Source: Verticillium longisporum (Eukaryota; Ascomycota; Sordariomycetes; Glomerellales; Plectosphaerellaceae). From it: a DNA stretch of 64,000 nt. The stretch's first letter is position 1. Every line of letters begins with the position of its first letter. The DNA lies in contig JAETXT010000002.1 of the NCBI GenBank assembly GCA_019188255.1, forward strand, positions 5,394,001 to 5,458,000, written 5' to 3'. Under the pieces are notes generated by a model. That model did not search any database, was not told the DNA's origin, and was given only the letters and a program-made list of their open reading frames with translations. The position numbers and the translations under genes are program-made. Below are positions 1 to 11,261 of this stretch, one piece after another.

Positions 1-169
1 GCGCAAGCAGAATGAGCATCGCGATGCTCATGTCTTGCTGGATGTGATGACAGGCGCCTTGCGTGCGGCAGGTGAAGCCCAAGTGTTGCAGGGACGACGG
101 GTGACGTTGGTGTCTCACCGTGCGCTGGATGGATTTCGTGTCAAGAGAGACCAGCGTCAGACAGCATAG
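1..169 (+). CDS. 3' end of an unidentified protein-coding gene (partial)
   Basis: The frame starting at base 2 is open from the window edge to a TAG at 167-169, giving about 55 residues of a basic C-terminus with regular alternation of hydrophobic and charged residues (for example RDAHVLLDVMTGALRAAGEA). The start lies outside the window. I do not recognise the family. Support is only the open frame and the protein-like composition, so it could also be a chance opening. Confidence 0.35.
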   Translation, partial: RKQNEHRDAHVLLDVMTGALRAAGEAQVLQGRRVTLVSHRALDGFRVKRDQRQTA

Positions 170-870
170 CATGTCTGACCTTTGCCTTCCGATTCCTGTG
201 TACCTCTTGCCAGGTAGGTAGGTACCTAGGGGCAGGCGGGATCGTCAGTGGTCAGGGGGTGGGGGAAGGCTGACAGGGTGCAGTGGGGGAACACGAGGCC
301 AAGTCCACTGAAGCTTCGCAAGCTTCCGCAAGCTTTCGCAAGCCTCCCCGCTATTCAACAGCAACCCTGGCCTATAACCTGCACTGAAGCGCATGGGGAA
401 GCCAGACAAGACACATCTCGTTTCGCTTAGCAGGCGTTTTGGTCTGCCTAGGTGCCTTGAGGTTTGCTCCTGTCTCCTTTCGCCAGAGCCTGCAGTTGTC
501 TGAGCACCACTGAATGCGTGACTCTAGTGACGAACACGAAGCAAGCCAGCCATATGTGTGGGCCTGTACTGGGCAATGACATTGTGACGCACGGCACTTG
601 GCGATCCTTTGTTCGACAGTCTGACGATCTATCAGACACCTGCCAGTCATACTATCCGACGAGCCGCCGCGCACCGAGATCACGTCCGCCAACAAGTCGC
701 GACTGCCCTACGTGCCTCGCCGCAGGGCCGATCAGGTTGGGAAATCCAAGGTCCATCCGAAATGTTGGCATTCTATCCTCGACTTGACAATACACTACTA
801 GATCATACGAATGCATACATCGTCTATGGCATGTTTGGTGCTTGCTGTTGTTGTACACCTGACGATATAA
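170..870. other. Intergenic region
   Basis: No supported gene. It includes a short degenerate tandem repeat of roughly 10-bp units (GCAAGCTTCC-like) at about 311-347 and the expected 3' flank of the exopolyphosphatase gene on the minus strand. Open frames here are short and lack family features. Confidence 0.5.
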
Positions 871-2247
871 TCAGTCCCAAGCCTCAACTGCGGCCTCAAT
901 GAGGGGCCGGATGACCTTCCTTCCAGCGTCTTCCCGCTCATGCGTCCAGACCATCTGGCGCTTGCCCAGCTCGTCGGCCCGATGCCACGGCTTCACGTTC
1001 AGCGACTCGTCTGCCTCGACGGCTTTCACGACCGTCTCGAAAAGACTGTCCGCCTGTGTCTCGTTGATGCGCACATCGGTGCGAACCACCAGTACGATCT
1101 CGCGGATCTTGCGCTTCTTGCCGCTGGCATCCTTGGTCTTGTACTTGTTAAGGGCAACGCTAATGTCAGCACCGACCTGCGCCGTCCACGCCGCTTCAAT
1201 GGCGAACCAGTCAAACAGCTCGCCGAACTCGGTCTTCTTGATCTGCTCCTCGAGCGAGTAAGGGATCGACCCAAAGCCGAGGCTGACGGTGGGCGTGCGC
1301 GGCGAGGGCGTGTCGACGAGGTCGCCCTTCCAGTCCCTCCTCAGCAGATCACGGACGCCGAGATGGTCAAGGTCCTTCTTGGCAGCACTGAGTTCGTCGT
1401 CGAGCTCGGACATCTTGTCCTCCAGGTCTGAGCCGCGCCAGTCGCTCCGGTCCAGGACTCTCTGCGCCGTCTTACGGTCCTCTTCGGTGGCATCTCGGAG
1501 ACCACCGGCATCGATTGCGATGGCCGACAAGATGAGCTCGAGAAGCTCGTGGGGCATGTGGTACTCTTCCGGTAGGGCCTCGAGCTCGTCGAGCATCTGG
1601 CGCGCGACAATGGTCGTGCAGCTTGCCACCTTTTCGAAGATGCGCGGCTCCGCATGAGGCCCGGCGCCGTTGTCCTTGTGGTGGTCAAAGATGCTCAGGA
1701 GCTTGGCATCGTGCCACTTCCTCAACGGGACAGGGTGGTCCACAATCACGATGCCTTTGATGTCGTTTGCCAGCGTCTCCGGATCCTCAGGAAGCTCTTC
1801 GATGGTGAGCAGGTCCGAGTGGCCTGAGCTCATCTGGGAGTTGTCGAGGGCGATCTTATTCTCAGGTCGCAGATCCAGGGCATCGGTCGGCGTCTGCAGC
1901 AGAGCAATTGCCTTGATCGGGTTCGACGTGTTGAAAGTCGAGTGCTGCAGATGATATGCCCAGGTGAGAGCAGCAGTCATGGAGTCGAGATCGCCGCCTT
2001 CGTTGCCCTGGACAATTGTCCACTCTGAGGACCGCCCTGCTTGCCAATCGATGAGGAAGCGCCTCTTCGTCTCGCGCGACCATTCGCTGAAGTGTCCGAC
2101 GCCAGTCTCTCGGGGTCCTTGTGCGGTCTGCGTCGAGTCGGGCTCGGCCATGACGTGCTGTTGCGGCAAGTCTTCGAGCGGCTTGGCCTCGGCGAACAGA
2201 CAGGCTCCTAGCGAAGCCCCAAGGAAGCACAGTTGCGAGAGATGCAT
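871..2247 (-). CDS. Exopolyphosphatase of the DHH/DHHA2 phosphoesterase family (PPX1-like), with predicted signal peptide
   Basis: A single-exon ORF of 458 residues. It carries the DHH-family metal-binding signatures: GNEGGDLDSM at 81-90, a VIVDHP motif near 168-172 and DHH at 188-190, followed by a DHHA2-type C-terminal half. This matches the fungal PPX1 exopolyphosphatases, which remove terminal phosphate from inorganic polyphosphate chains. It is somewhat longer than the roughly 400-residue yeast enzyme. The N-terminus (MHLSQLCFLGASLGACLFAEA) reads as a cleavable signal peptide, so this copy may be secreted or vacuolar rather than cytosolic (inference). The ATG at 2247 is the first in frame; an internal Met at residue 33 would remove the signal. 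Family assignment is firm; the exact substrate (polyphosphate or another short phosphate ester) is not proven by sequence. Confidence 0.88.
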   Translation of the reverse strand: MHLSQLCFLGASLGACLFAEAKPLEDLPQQHVMAEPDSTQTAQGPRETGVGHFSEWSRETKRRFLIDWQAGRSSEWTIVQGNEGGDLDSMTAALTWAYHLQHSTFNTSNPIKAIALLQTPTDALDLRPENKIALDNSQMSSGHSDLLTIEELPEDPETLANDIKGIVIVDHPVPLRKWHDAKLLSIFDHHKDNGAGPHAEPRIFEKVASCTTIVARQMLDELEALPEEYHMPHELLELILSAIAIDAGGLRDATEEDRKTAQRVLDRSDWRGSDLEDKMSELDDELSAAKKDLDHLGVRDLLRRDWKGDLVDTPSPRTPTVSLGFGSIPYSLEEQIKKTEFGELFDWFAIEAAWTAQVGADISVALNKYKTKDASGKKRKIREIVLVVRTDVRINETQADSLFETVVKAVEADESLNVKPWHRADELGKRQMVWTHEREDAGRKVIRPLIEAAVEAWD

Positions 2248-2756
2248 GGTGAATAGTTGGATCTGCGCGATGACAAACAGCCAGCGCCAGGTTCAAAACT
2301 TGAGTGAAGGTAAGGTGGTGGTGAGTGGGTGGAAAGATGGCAGCTGAGAACGCGAAGAAGTGCTCCAGTAATAAACGGGGTCGGACGCGCCTGTTGAATG
2401 ACGTGAGAGCTCAAGGTTAAACAGTGGGACATCCGTTTCGGGAGCCTGTGTCTTGGCGGTCATACACCCGCGGTCCCTTTACAGCATCTCCGGCAATTGA
2501 TAGATGTGAGGATTATTCACCTAATGTAGGAGCCTAAGTACGTATGAATGAGTACCTACTCGAAATGCCGCTTTTAGACAAAGTCCTCCTCGCAAAGACC
2601 GCGCAACTCCACATTCAGGTAACACAAGACAACCAGCCTGAGTCGCTTCCTCTTCTGCACCAAAGTCATGGCTGCCGAGACCTCCGGAAAAAGCGGCGGG
2701 CATCCGTCATATAAGGCACGCTTGTATGTGAACCTTGTTGCAGGGCAAGTGTATTT
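2248..2756. other. Intergenic region, promoter side of the exopolyphosphatase gene
   Basis: No gene seen. It should contain the promoter of the minus-strand exopolyphosphatase gene and the 3' end of the next minus-strand gene. No distinct regulatory motif could be fixed. Confidence 0.4.
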
Positions 2757-4079
2757 TTAGGCAACGCCTCTCATTTTCTTGAGTTTTCTTGGAGGGTCTG
2801 GCGGGCCTACGCTCGGCGATCTGTCCTTTTTGAACATACCGCTGAATCGACTCTCCTGAGGCGGCAATGGCTGGATTGGTAGCTGCTGGGACGATGAAGG
2901 GTAGTCGGGCTCAGATGGCTCGTATGTCTCTTGTATCTGGTTTAACGGAGGCATAGCCCCTTCCGGGTGGTGGAAGCGCTGGTTTTCCGCTTCGTAACGG
3001 CCCCGTTCGAGGACATCCTCGTTCTTCTGAACCGCCACGCTGTCGGGCTCATGGAACCGTTTGTCGATGGAGGAATTGAACGTCCCGCGCAGGAGATCAC
3101 CAGCACCCTGATGGCAGCATATTATTCACCGTGCTCCGAACACAGTTTGGGGGGGGTAGGGGGTTGGCGTAGACGTACATGTACTCCGGCCGCAGCCCGC
3201 TTCAGGTTGTCGAAAGTTTTTACTGACCCTAGACCCTTTGGTGTACTGTTGCTGCCGAGCCGTGTGTTATTCCCCTGCGCCTCGTGCGGCAATGGTTGGT
3301 TTGACGGATTTGCATAGTCCTGCGGTCCTTGGTCTAACGGACTGAAACCTTCTTGGGGCTGCATGGCGGTTGCGAGAGGCCTTGTCTGGTTGGGCATACC
3401 CTCGAGAGACCGTCTGGCATTCCGTTCCGGTATCACAGGAGGTGGGTTCCTTGCCTCCACCGGGGTCATGGGCGAGGTCGGTTCTTGGGGCGGAACAAGG
3501 CCCGCTCCGGAAGCTCCTGGCATCTGTTCGTCCTGTTCTACCTGGGTAGGGGGCTCAATGCCCGTCGGCAGCTCGGTGGCCTTATCATGCGGCCGTTCGA
3601 TTATGGTTTTCTCATACACTTAGCGAACAGTCCGGGGTCATAGGAGAAGATAGCTATGAAAGGGATCACGATGTACGTACAGCGCCGTCCTGGCCAGTGA
3701 TTGTCGTCGTAGTGGTCGTCGTTGTCGTCGTCGTCGTGATAGTCTGTCCCGTAGTGGGGTTGCTGTGGGTTTCCCTCTTGATGGTAGGCGATGTGTACGA
3801 CGTCGGGCCCCTTAGTGCTTCTTCCGTTGGGTTGGACATTGATGTTGGATGGCTTGAAGGTTCACTGCGGGATAGACCGTTGGTGCTTTTTGAGATGTCC
3901 GAGGGCGATTGTGTGCTCAGAGTTGTATCAGGCTTGCTGCTGTTCTCTGAAGAGGATCCAGCAATCTGGCTGTCCAGACTCGAATTTGGAATCGGTTGTT
4001 CTGTGGTTTTGGCTTGGCTTCTTCCGCCCAATATGTCCATCAATCGGGATCGCCTGCCTTTGGAATCCGTTGCCGTCAT
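2757..4079 (-). CDS. Conserved fungal low-complexity protein of unknown function (three exons)
   Basis: Exons on the minus strand: 4079-3677, 3618-3179 and 3107-2757, giving 397 residues. Phases agree at both introns (58 and 71 nt, GTACAT and GTACGT donors, AAG and CAG acceptors). The N-terminus has a basic stretch (KGRRSRLMDILGG), then Ser/Thr-rich sequence with an uninterrupted Thr run near residues 115-127. A Pro-rich middle follows, then a more ordered C-terminal block containing GDLLRGTFNSSIDKRF. I recognise this arrangement as a recurrent fungal hypothetical protein but know no function. The first intron's donor was chosen because the more consensus-like upstream GTACGT would put the next exon out of frame. 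Composition suggests a largely disordered, probably nuclear or cytosolic protein (inference). Confidence 0.72.
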
Positions 4080-4422
4080 TGCGAACGAGATAGATCACAG
4101 ACTCAATGCTGCTGGTATGTTCGTCCGTTGAATAGGAATTATTGCGTCTCTGAATAATGGCACAGCAAGCCATCTACAGATGGAACCTGCTTGGCTGTGC
4201 ATGATCCTTGATGAGGTCATCTCCCCAGCCCAGTGCACCACTTGGCTTCGCAAGCGTTGGAGGCCACGACAGATGACGTCGCATTGCTGATCGTCATACC
4301 CCGACAAGGTTGCTAGCTTTATGCACAGCACATGTTTCCCACGGCATTCGCGTGCCGACATCTCACTCTCTGTCAAGAAAGATTGGTCGTGAGCTCATAA
4401 TTTATGGGGGTGAAATACGCAG

Positions 4423-4456
4423 TACGGAAGACTGCAGGCCGAACTGGCTCAAAACC
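4423..4456 (+). repeat. Left terminal inverted repeat (34 bp)
   Basis: This begins TACGGAAGACTGCAGGCC and ends CTCAAAACC. It is an exact reverse complement of 5268-5301. Confidence 0.95.
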
Positions 4457-4619
4457 CCAAATTCCAAAAAATCGATAACTAGGTCCACCCCCTCTTTAAG
4501 ACCCTTATATGGATCTATCCTAGTAAGGGGGTAATGAATATTAGCCCGTAAAATGCTATTAAGGGGATTATCTAAGCTTCGGTAAGCTTCGGACAGCTTT
4601 GTACAGCTTCGGACTATAG

Positions 4620-5115
4620 CCGTGCCTTAGGGCCACCTATGGGCGTGCCTTGGGCCCATCTATTGCTATGCCTTGCGCCTATCTATTGCTATGCCTTGGG
4701 GCCACCTATGGGCGTACCTTGGGCCCATCTATTGCCATGCCTTGGGGCCACCTGTGGGCGTGCCTTGGGCCTATCTATTGCCATGCCTTGGGGCCACCTG
4801 TTGCCACCTGTAGCCATGCCTTGCGCCCATCTATTGCTATGCCTTGGGCCCATCTATTGCCGTGCCTTGGGGCCACCTGTGGGCGTGCCTTGGGCCTATC
4901 TATTGCTATGCTTTGCGCCCATCTATTACTACCCCTTATAGCTATAGGTGGCCCCTAAGGCACGCTCATAGGTAGCCCCAAGGCATGGTAATAGGTAGGC
5001 GCAAGGCACGGCAATAGATAGGCCCAAGGCACAGCCACAGGTAGCCCCAAGGCATAGCCAAAGGTGGCCCCAAGGCACGGCCATAGGTGGCCCCAAGGCA
5101 CGGCCATAGGGTAGG
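4620..5115. repeat. Array of ~23-bp units in two opposed arms (imperfect long palindrome)
   Basis: From about 4620 to 4930 the sequence repeats units close to GCCTTGGGGCCACCTGTGGG, alternating with ATCTATTGCTATGCC-type units. From about 4940 to 5115 the same units appear in reverse complement (for example GGCCCCAAGGCACGGCCAT). The centre near 4930-4945 is itself palindromic. The arms could fold into a long hairpin. Open frames through the array give only repetitive Ala/Leu/Pro/Cys peptides and are not genes. Confidence 0.85.
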
Positions 5116-5267
5116 CCATTCTCTTCTATTCTGCTTACTAATAGCCTCTATGGCTAGAGCTCCTTAGCCCTGCTTAATATGCATAGGCTATCCCTAATAT
5201 GGACTAGTATTACGAATTTTTATATATTCTAGGAAAGACCCTCCGGGGTCAATGTATTCACATTTTT

Positions 5268-5301
5268 GGTTTTGAGCCAGTTCGGCCTGCAGTCTTCCGT
5301 A
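5268..5301 (-). repeat. Right terminal inverted repeat (34 bp)
   Basis: This is the exact reverse complement of 4423-4456, ending CTTCCGTA just before the right copy of the TACGCAG target duplication. Confidence 0.95.
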
Positions 5302-5308
5302 TACGCAG

Positions 5309-7061
5309 TCCCCTGGGCGAGGATCACCTCTTGGCAAGAAGCCTCAACCTGACCCTTGGAGGCTCCATATGGAACACTGATCTGCCATCTCCAACTGATT
5401 GTACCTATCCGTCAGATCTCCTGCGACAAGAACATCAAGCGGTTGTGTGCCGAGGGTACAATGGCGTGTAAGGATGTGGAAAGTGGTTTTCTACACGTTG
5501 GACGCCACAAACGACTGAGCTTTGTGATCTGACGTGACAAAAATGAAACGATCTCATAATATAGACTTGCTATATTATGGAATAAGGTGCAACGATGGAG
5601 TAGACCTGCATTGGAAGCCGTTTACCTGCCTCATTCTAATGACCCCTTTTGTTGTGTTGTAATGGACTTCCCTTACTATAGCTGGAACGGCTGCATATCT
5701 GCCTGAAAACCCTACACAGGCTGCGAGCTGTCGTCATTTTGAATTCTGAAAAAGGAACGACCGCTATCAACGAACGCAGAGCGACGTGGCAGTATACTGT
5801 GCGCGGGGTGCTATACATGCCCTTGCTAGCATGCACGTACTGAAGGCCTATACCCATGGTACACTCCGGATAGCTGTTTCGCGCGTCCATCTTCTGGGGA
5901 AAATTAGCTACTGATTGTGGTGGTCAGATATTCTTCGTTTTTCATTCATTTGATTCACGGATGCATTCAGCATCACGCAGTGCATTCAGAGCAGAATCGA
6001 GACAGTTATTGTAAGGTCGGCTCATGATATTCTTCCTGTAACAAAGCTGGCACCAAGACCACTGTGTGCAAGCGAGGGCCTGGCGGGCGAGCAGGTAAAA
6101 TGAGCGATTCATTATGCTGTCGCCTAATCTTAGCCGGGTGGAAACCTATCTGAGCCCCAGAGGGGCAAAGAGAATACTCCTGTTGGCAGTACTCTTTCTG
6201 GCACTCGAGAAGAACGTCAAGAGAACAATTGGAAAACAACTTTTCAAGATGCACAGTCCAAGTCCGGCCAGAAGAGCCCGATACACATATCAAGAGGTTA
6301 GATAAGGTAGCCTGTCTGGTACCTTTGTACCTAGTCAGAAGAATACGGGCAACAATCATCACGAGGCAATCGGAGAGTATGAGCGTTAAGCGAATGACTG
6401 TAGTTAATGTTTGACGCGAAGTAACTCAACGAACGACCCCGACACTAGCTCTCCGGGCCAGGAACCACGTGGTAATGTGCTGGCGGTAGCCTGCCGAAAG
6501 CTCGAGATGTATCGGTCTGATTGGGATATTGTACGATCAACCAATCTTGACATATCGAAGCATACGGACTGCCCAAACCTCAGTGTCGTTTAAACCCTGC
6601 TCCACCGAGTGTGAGCTTCAACCCGAGTCTCAAGACATGACGTCCCACTCCTGTTGCCTTCCCTGCGATGGCCTCTCGGAAACCGCTCGCCGCCACAAAC
6701 TCTGTAAGGGCTATTCGCCATCTCTCGTTCGGCTGTCTCATGATTTGCACCACCTTGATGTTCAGCAGCGCAAGTACACTGCTTGACTGTCGTATGCGCA
6801 CAATCAGGTCCGCTCAGGCAGCGTGGTAGCCGTCGGTGTGTATCGCTAGGGCGAACCGCCTGACACGTCAACCAGCGCGCTATCGGCTGATGTTGTGATG
6901 CGGATTCCTTCGGGACGGCCTGTTGTCATTTGACCAGGCATGTCCTCGGGTACTCGCCGAGCCTTGGGTTGCCATGCTGTATAGCTTGCGGCGAGCTGAA
7001 CCCAGTGGGGGCAATGTCGAGACGACTCATACATGACTTTCGATGTCTACCATGTCATAAC
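5309..7061. other. Intergenic region between the transposon-like element and UPF1
   Basis: Short open frames on both strands (60-118 codons) show no domain, no consistent splice structure and no family resemblance. The right end should hold the UPF1 3' UTR. I see nothing else I can support. Confidence 0.5.
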
Positions 7062-10000
7062 TCAGTCGAAGCCGCCGCCAATCTGACTGTGGAAGGCAGT
7101 GCTGACGCTCTTTTCATCGTCGTCCTTGTCGAAGCGACGCCCGTAGCCGTTGCCAGGGCCGTTCCGGTTACCGCTGGTCGAGTTGACATACTGCGTGAGA
7201 CGGTCGCTGCGGCTGTAAGATGCCGGCCGCATGCCGTGGATGGCATCTTGAAGACCCGCACCCAGGCTGACGCCGCCCTGACCTACTCCCTTGGCTCCAA
7301 TGACACTAGCGCTTGCATCGGTGTACTCAGAATTGGCCACACTCTCGCCAGCGATGCTCTCCGTGCCGCGAGCGGCCCTGCGGTTGCCAGACCGACCAGT
7401 AGGGGCACCTGGCAGTCCGGGCCAGGTTTCGTGGCCGAATCCGGAGAAAAACTGAGGGTAGGTCGTGTTGAGGCCGGCGCCGCGGAGGCTAGAGCTGTGA
7501 ATAGAGGAGACGTCGTCAGGAATGTAGGACACAACCGAGCCTGTATCGAAATCGCGGACAGAACCGCCAGGAGGACCGTAGCGGCTGCCATTACTGTTCC
7601 CATTGCCGCTGCCGTATCCGCCGGCAGCGTATTGGTTAGGCTGGTTGAACCTTTGACGGTACGGCGTCTTGGGTTTGCCAAACTGGAGGAGAGAGCTTTG
7701 CAGGTTGGTAAGCGGACCCTCGACAAGACACTTGCGGTCCTTAAAGTGGACAAGGAGATGGTGCCAGAGCTCGTGCTTAGACAGCACCTTGGGGTTGCCG
7801 AGGATGACGAGGCCGTACTTCGCGCGCGTGAGACCAACATTCAGGCGACGGGGGTCCGAAAGGAAACCGATGCCTTGGTTGTCGCTGGAACGCACGCAAG
7901 AGAGCACGATGAAATCCTTCTCTCTGCCCTGGAAGGCGTCGACCGACGCCACCTCGACCTCCTTGTAGCTTTCCTTCTTGAAAGTGCCCGTGTTCTGCAT
8001 CGTGCTAACGATGTAGCTGCGCTGGCCTTCGTACGGGGTGATAACACCGATGTCCTGGGGCTTAACGCCTGCCTTGAAGAACCGAGTCACAACCTTCTCG
8101 ACGTTCGAAGCCTCGGTGCGGTTGAGATAAGATGTGCCGGAGGCTGAGATCTCTTCGTTACCCAGGTTCGACCAGAACATCATGGGTGTATCGGCAACAG
8201 GCCATGGGAAGTCGACATCGCGGCGGAGTCGCTGGGCGTGCGTCACGCCGTTTTGAAGGGAGCCATCATAGAACATGTTGGATGGGAATTCCGACAGGCA
8301 TGGGTGCATGCGGTACTGAGTGTTCAGCCGAATGGGCTGCAGACGCAGATTCACCAGTCGCTCGAACAGAGACTGGTTAAGGCCTGCCTTCGCTGCCTTC
8401 TTGTTCTTGATGACTCGGCCCAGCTGCTTGTGATCGCCAACAAGAACCACCTGCTTGCAACCGAGAACAAGAGGAATCATACATTCCGGCTCAGCAGACT
8501 GGGTCGACTCATCGATCAAAACATTACGGAACTTGATCTTAGAGAGACGGGGATCGCCTGCTCCAACACAGGTGCAGCAGACCACGTCAGCGTTGTGTAA
8601 GATATCACGCTCGGCAGCCTTGGTCAGCTGCTTGAACTTCTTCTCATCCTGGCTGGAGAGTTCGCCAAGCTCGGTCTTCAGCTGTGCAAGCTTGACAAGC
8701 TCGCCATTGCTGTCGTTCATGCGGACTTGCTCGTGGAGAGCGAGGAAACTGACAGAGGACTCAACATCCTCACGAGACTTGGCCGTCAAGCGCACGACCT
8801 TGAGCCCTGTGCGGTGGATACGTTCGCAAAGTTGATCGACGGCAACGTTAGAAGGCGCACAGACAAGGACCTGTCCTCCACTGCTCTTAGCGAGATGGTA
8901 GATGATGGTCGCCGACGTGACGGTCTTGCCAGTGCCCGGGGGGCCCTGGATGCTTCGCAGTGTTAGCAATGCGCAGAATGTCCAATGACGTGGAGTGTTG
9001 ACTTACAGACTCAGAGGCGTCTGAAGGACCGCCTTGATGGCAGAAATCTGGGACTGGTTGAGGTCGGGAAGTCCAGGAGCGGTAAACTTCTTAGGCATGG
9101 CCGTCTTCATGGGCGCGACCGCAACGTCACGTCCAAGCAGCTTGTGAACGATAAAGCCCGAGACACTGTTGTCATCAACAGCAAAAGTCTTCATGGCGAG
9201 CTGCATGCGGTCGTATGAAGTCGCTTTCCACACATAATCGGCCGAAAAGTTGTGGGTGCACTCAGTTGGGACCGTCTTCTCGTTACCGGCCTTACGCAGC
9301 TCCAGAGTGACCTCGTCGGAGTGATTGTTGGGGATCTTGATCACGTAGCCAACGCCTTCCCAGGCTGGGCGAAGCTCTCCCTTGTAGCGGAGTCGCATCT
9401 CGTCACCAACAGCCAGCTTCACATCGCCGGACTCTATCTTGTGAAGCTCGAAGCTTGCAAGATGCTTGCCGTTCAGACCGTAGTCCCAGCGAATCTGAAG
9501 GCCGTCCTCCGATTGCGCTTCCTTGAGCTTCTTGTCGTAGTCGGACTCCATCTTGACCAGAGGGCCAAAAACATTCTGGTACTGAAACGGGTCTTCGTAC
9601 TTGAGCAGGACAGGATGAGGGTCGTCATCAATACTGGTCGCCTTGTCCAAATCGGCCACCGTTGCAGTCATATCCTCTTTCCACAGTTCCTCGAGCTTGG
9701 CCATGACATTCGGGGTCAAGTGACGAGCGCGCAGCTGCTCGGCGTCTGAGGGCGTTGCGACCAGCCACGGGAGGAAGGCGCGCTCCTCAATCAAGGGCTG
9801 CCATCGCGAGATGTCCCAGCTCATATCCTTCGATGAAGTGCTGGCGGCGCATGGCTGTCGGCAGAGAAGAACGACGACGGTGTCGGCTTTGGCAGGGATG
9901 AATCCCAGCAAGAAGACGTTCTTGCTTCCGCAGTTGTAGCACTCAAGGATAGTGTCGCCAAGGGTCGATTCAGGGTGAAGCTGGACTTCTCGGTGGCGAG

Positions 10001-10479
10001 CGCGAACGAGATGGTTGACGATGTGGCTGGAGGTCGTGTTGCCGCGAGCACTGCAGAACCATTTGTTGCAGCCAAGGCACTTGACAACGGAGCTCGGGGA
10101 ATGGATGCCGCAGTACCTTCATGGATCGTCAAAGTCAGCAGAGGGCCAGAGTCGCATTTCGGGAGAAGTGGGGTAGCAAGACGTACGAGCAGGCATGGGC
10201 AGGCAGCTCTCTTTCCTCCTCCTGAGCGTGACCGAGTTTCAAGTCTTGCAAAGCGCCAACGGGTGCGCTCGTCAGACTGTCGTTGTCCTCCTCGTCATAT
10301 AGCTCAGTCTGGTTGTCGTCGTCATCGGCGCGGCGTCGTCCGCCGCGGCCCCCAAACTTGCCACCATAAAGAAGGCTCTCGTCCGCATCGATAGTCGAGA
10401 GGTCGTCGGCGCCGGCCTTGATCGCAGCAGCGGAATCGGAGATCAAGTGGTTTCCGAGGTGAGTAAAGGCTCCCTCCAT
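7062..10479 (-). CDS. UPF1: ATP-dependent RNA helicase Upf1 (nonsense-mediated mRNA decay)
   Basis: Three exons on the minus strand: 10479-10187, 10116-9007 and 8952-7062, with introns of 70 and 54 nt, giving 1097 residues. After an acidic N-terminal leader comes the Upf1 cysteine/histidine-rich zinc domain (starting [16 protein letters not shown], residues about 98-260) that binds Upf2. The superfamily 1 helicase core follows: Walker A GPPGTGKT at 471-478, Walker B-like LIDESTQ, VGDHKQL, the QYRMHP motif, [12 protein letters not shown] and GLTRAKYGL. The C-terminus is Gly/Asn/Ser-rich and ends with an SQ dipeptide followed by IGGGFD. Upf1 monitors translation termination and triggers decay of mRNAs with premature stops. 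Splice phases are consistent throughout. The gene is divergent from IMP4. The long antisense frame across its 3' half is a codon-bias shadow. Confidence 0.97.
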
Positions 10480-11261
10480 GATCGCGCAGCGACGGGGGGA
10501 GTGGTTGTTGTCAAGAGTTCTGCTTGGATAAGGCACCCTTGGAAAGATCAGCAACGAAGTCTTCGGTCGCTCAGGTGGCTGAGCCGACAGCAGTAGCCTT
10601 CTCCGAGCGTTTGGAAGGGAGTAGCGTAGTTTCGAAGATTGTGCGACTCACCGGACGGTATTTTCGGTATGTCTCGCAATAAGGTCCCGTTCGGCAGGGT
10701 CTCGGGTGCGGCTCTGGGTCGTGCGGGAAGAGATTCGGGGTAATGTGAGAACAGGGCAGGTCACATCATACCGACCAGCGTGCAGGTTGGCTTCGTCGTC
10801 GTGCGTGCTATGTGAGGATGCCTCGGATTTGCAGGTGTTTTCGAGGGCACAGTGGCGCTGTCTCGGTGCAAGTCGCGCGAAGCTTGATGATCCTGGAATT
10901 CAAAGACGGCGCCCAAAGTCAGATTGGCCGATCACTAAGGTATGATGGCTTGCTCCCTCTTTTTGGTGGGATGCCCCGTTATCGCCATGTGACGCTCCCG
11001 CGATAGCGATAGCACGGGCCATTTCAGTTCCGATAAGGAAAGATTTCGGGTCGTCAAGATTTCTGGAGGCTTTTGGCGAAGCCGACCAAGGACGAATGCG
11101 ACATTCGATAATCTCGACCGCCTGCGTACACGTACGAAATTAAGGGCCAACCACGCCAGCAGGAGTAGACGACAGAAGGAAATCTTTGATCACAACCGAC
11201 CCCAATCCGAAACGAAACAACTGCCGACCTTGTGCACGCCTCGCGTCGCCGAATCGCCGCC
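10480..11261. promoter_or_regulatory. Divergent promoter region between UPF1 and IMP4
   Basis: About 780 bp separate the start codons of UPF1 (minus) and IMP4 (plus). The region must hold both 5' UTRs and promoters. No TATA box or named motif can be assigned with confidence. Confidence 0.5.

Larger units (their letters stand above)
4416..5308. mobile_element. Compact non-autonomous transposon-like element with perfect TIRs and 7-bp target duplication
   Basis: Two perfect 34-bp inverted copies lie at 4423-4456 and 5268-5301; the left one begins TACGGAAGACTGCAGGCC. Both are flanked on the outside by the same 7-mer TACGCAG (4416-4422 and 5302-5308). The enclosed element is 879 bp and has no credible gene. 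Its interior is a palindromic array of short GC-rich repeats, followed by an AT-rich segment on the right. This is the structure of a MITE or foldback element mobilised in trans. A 7-bp duplication does not point cleanly to one superfamily: hAT gives 8 bp, Mutator-like 8-10 bp, mariner TA. If the outer TA of each TIR were the mariner-type TA duplication, the identical flanking 7-mers would be unexplained. Confidence 0.85.

Noticed and set aside
4639..4958. Repetitive ~100-codon frames rich in Ala, Leu, Cys and Pro
   Set aside because: They are translations of the 23-bp repeat array inside the transposon-like element.
6930..8147. 405-codon open frame on the plus strand
   Set aside because: Antisense to the UPF1 helicase exon; no recognisable protein.
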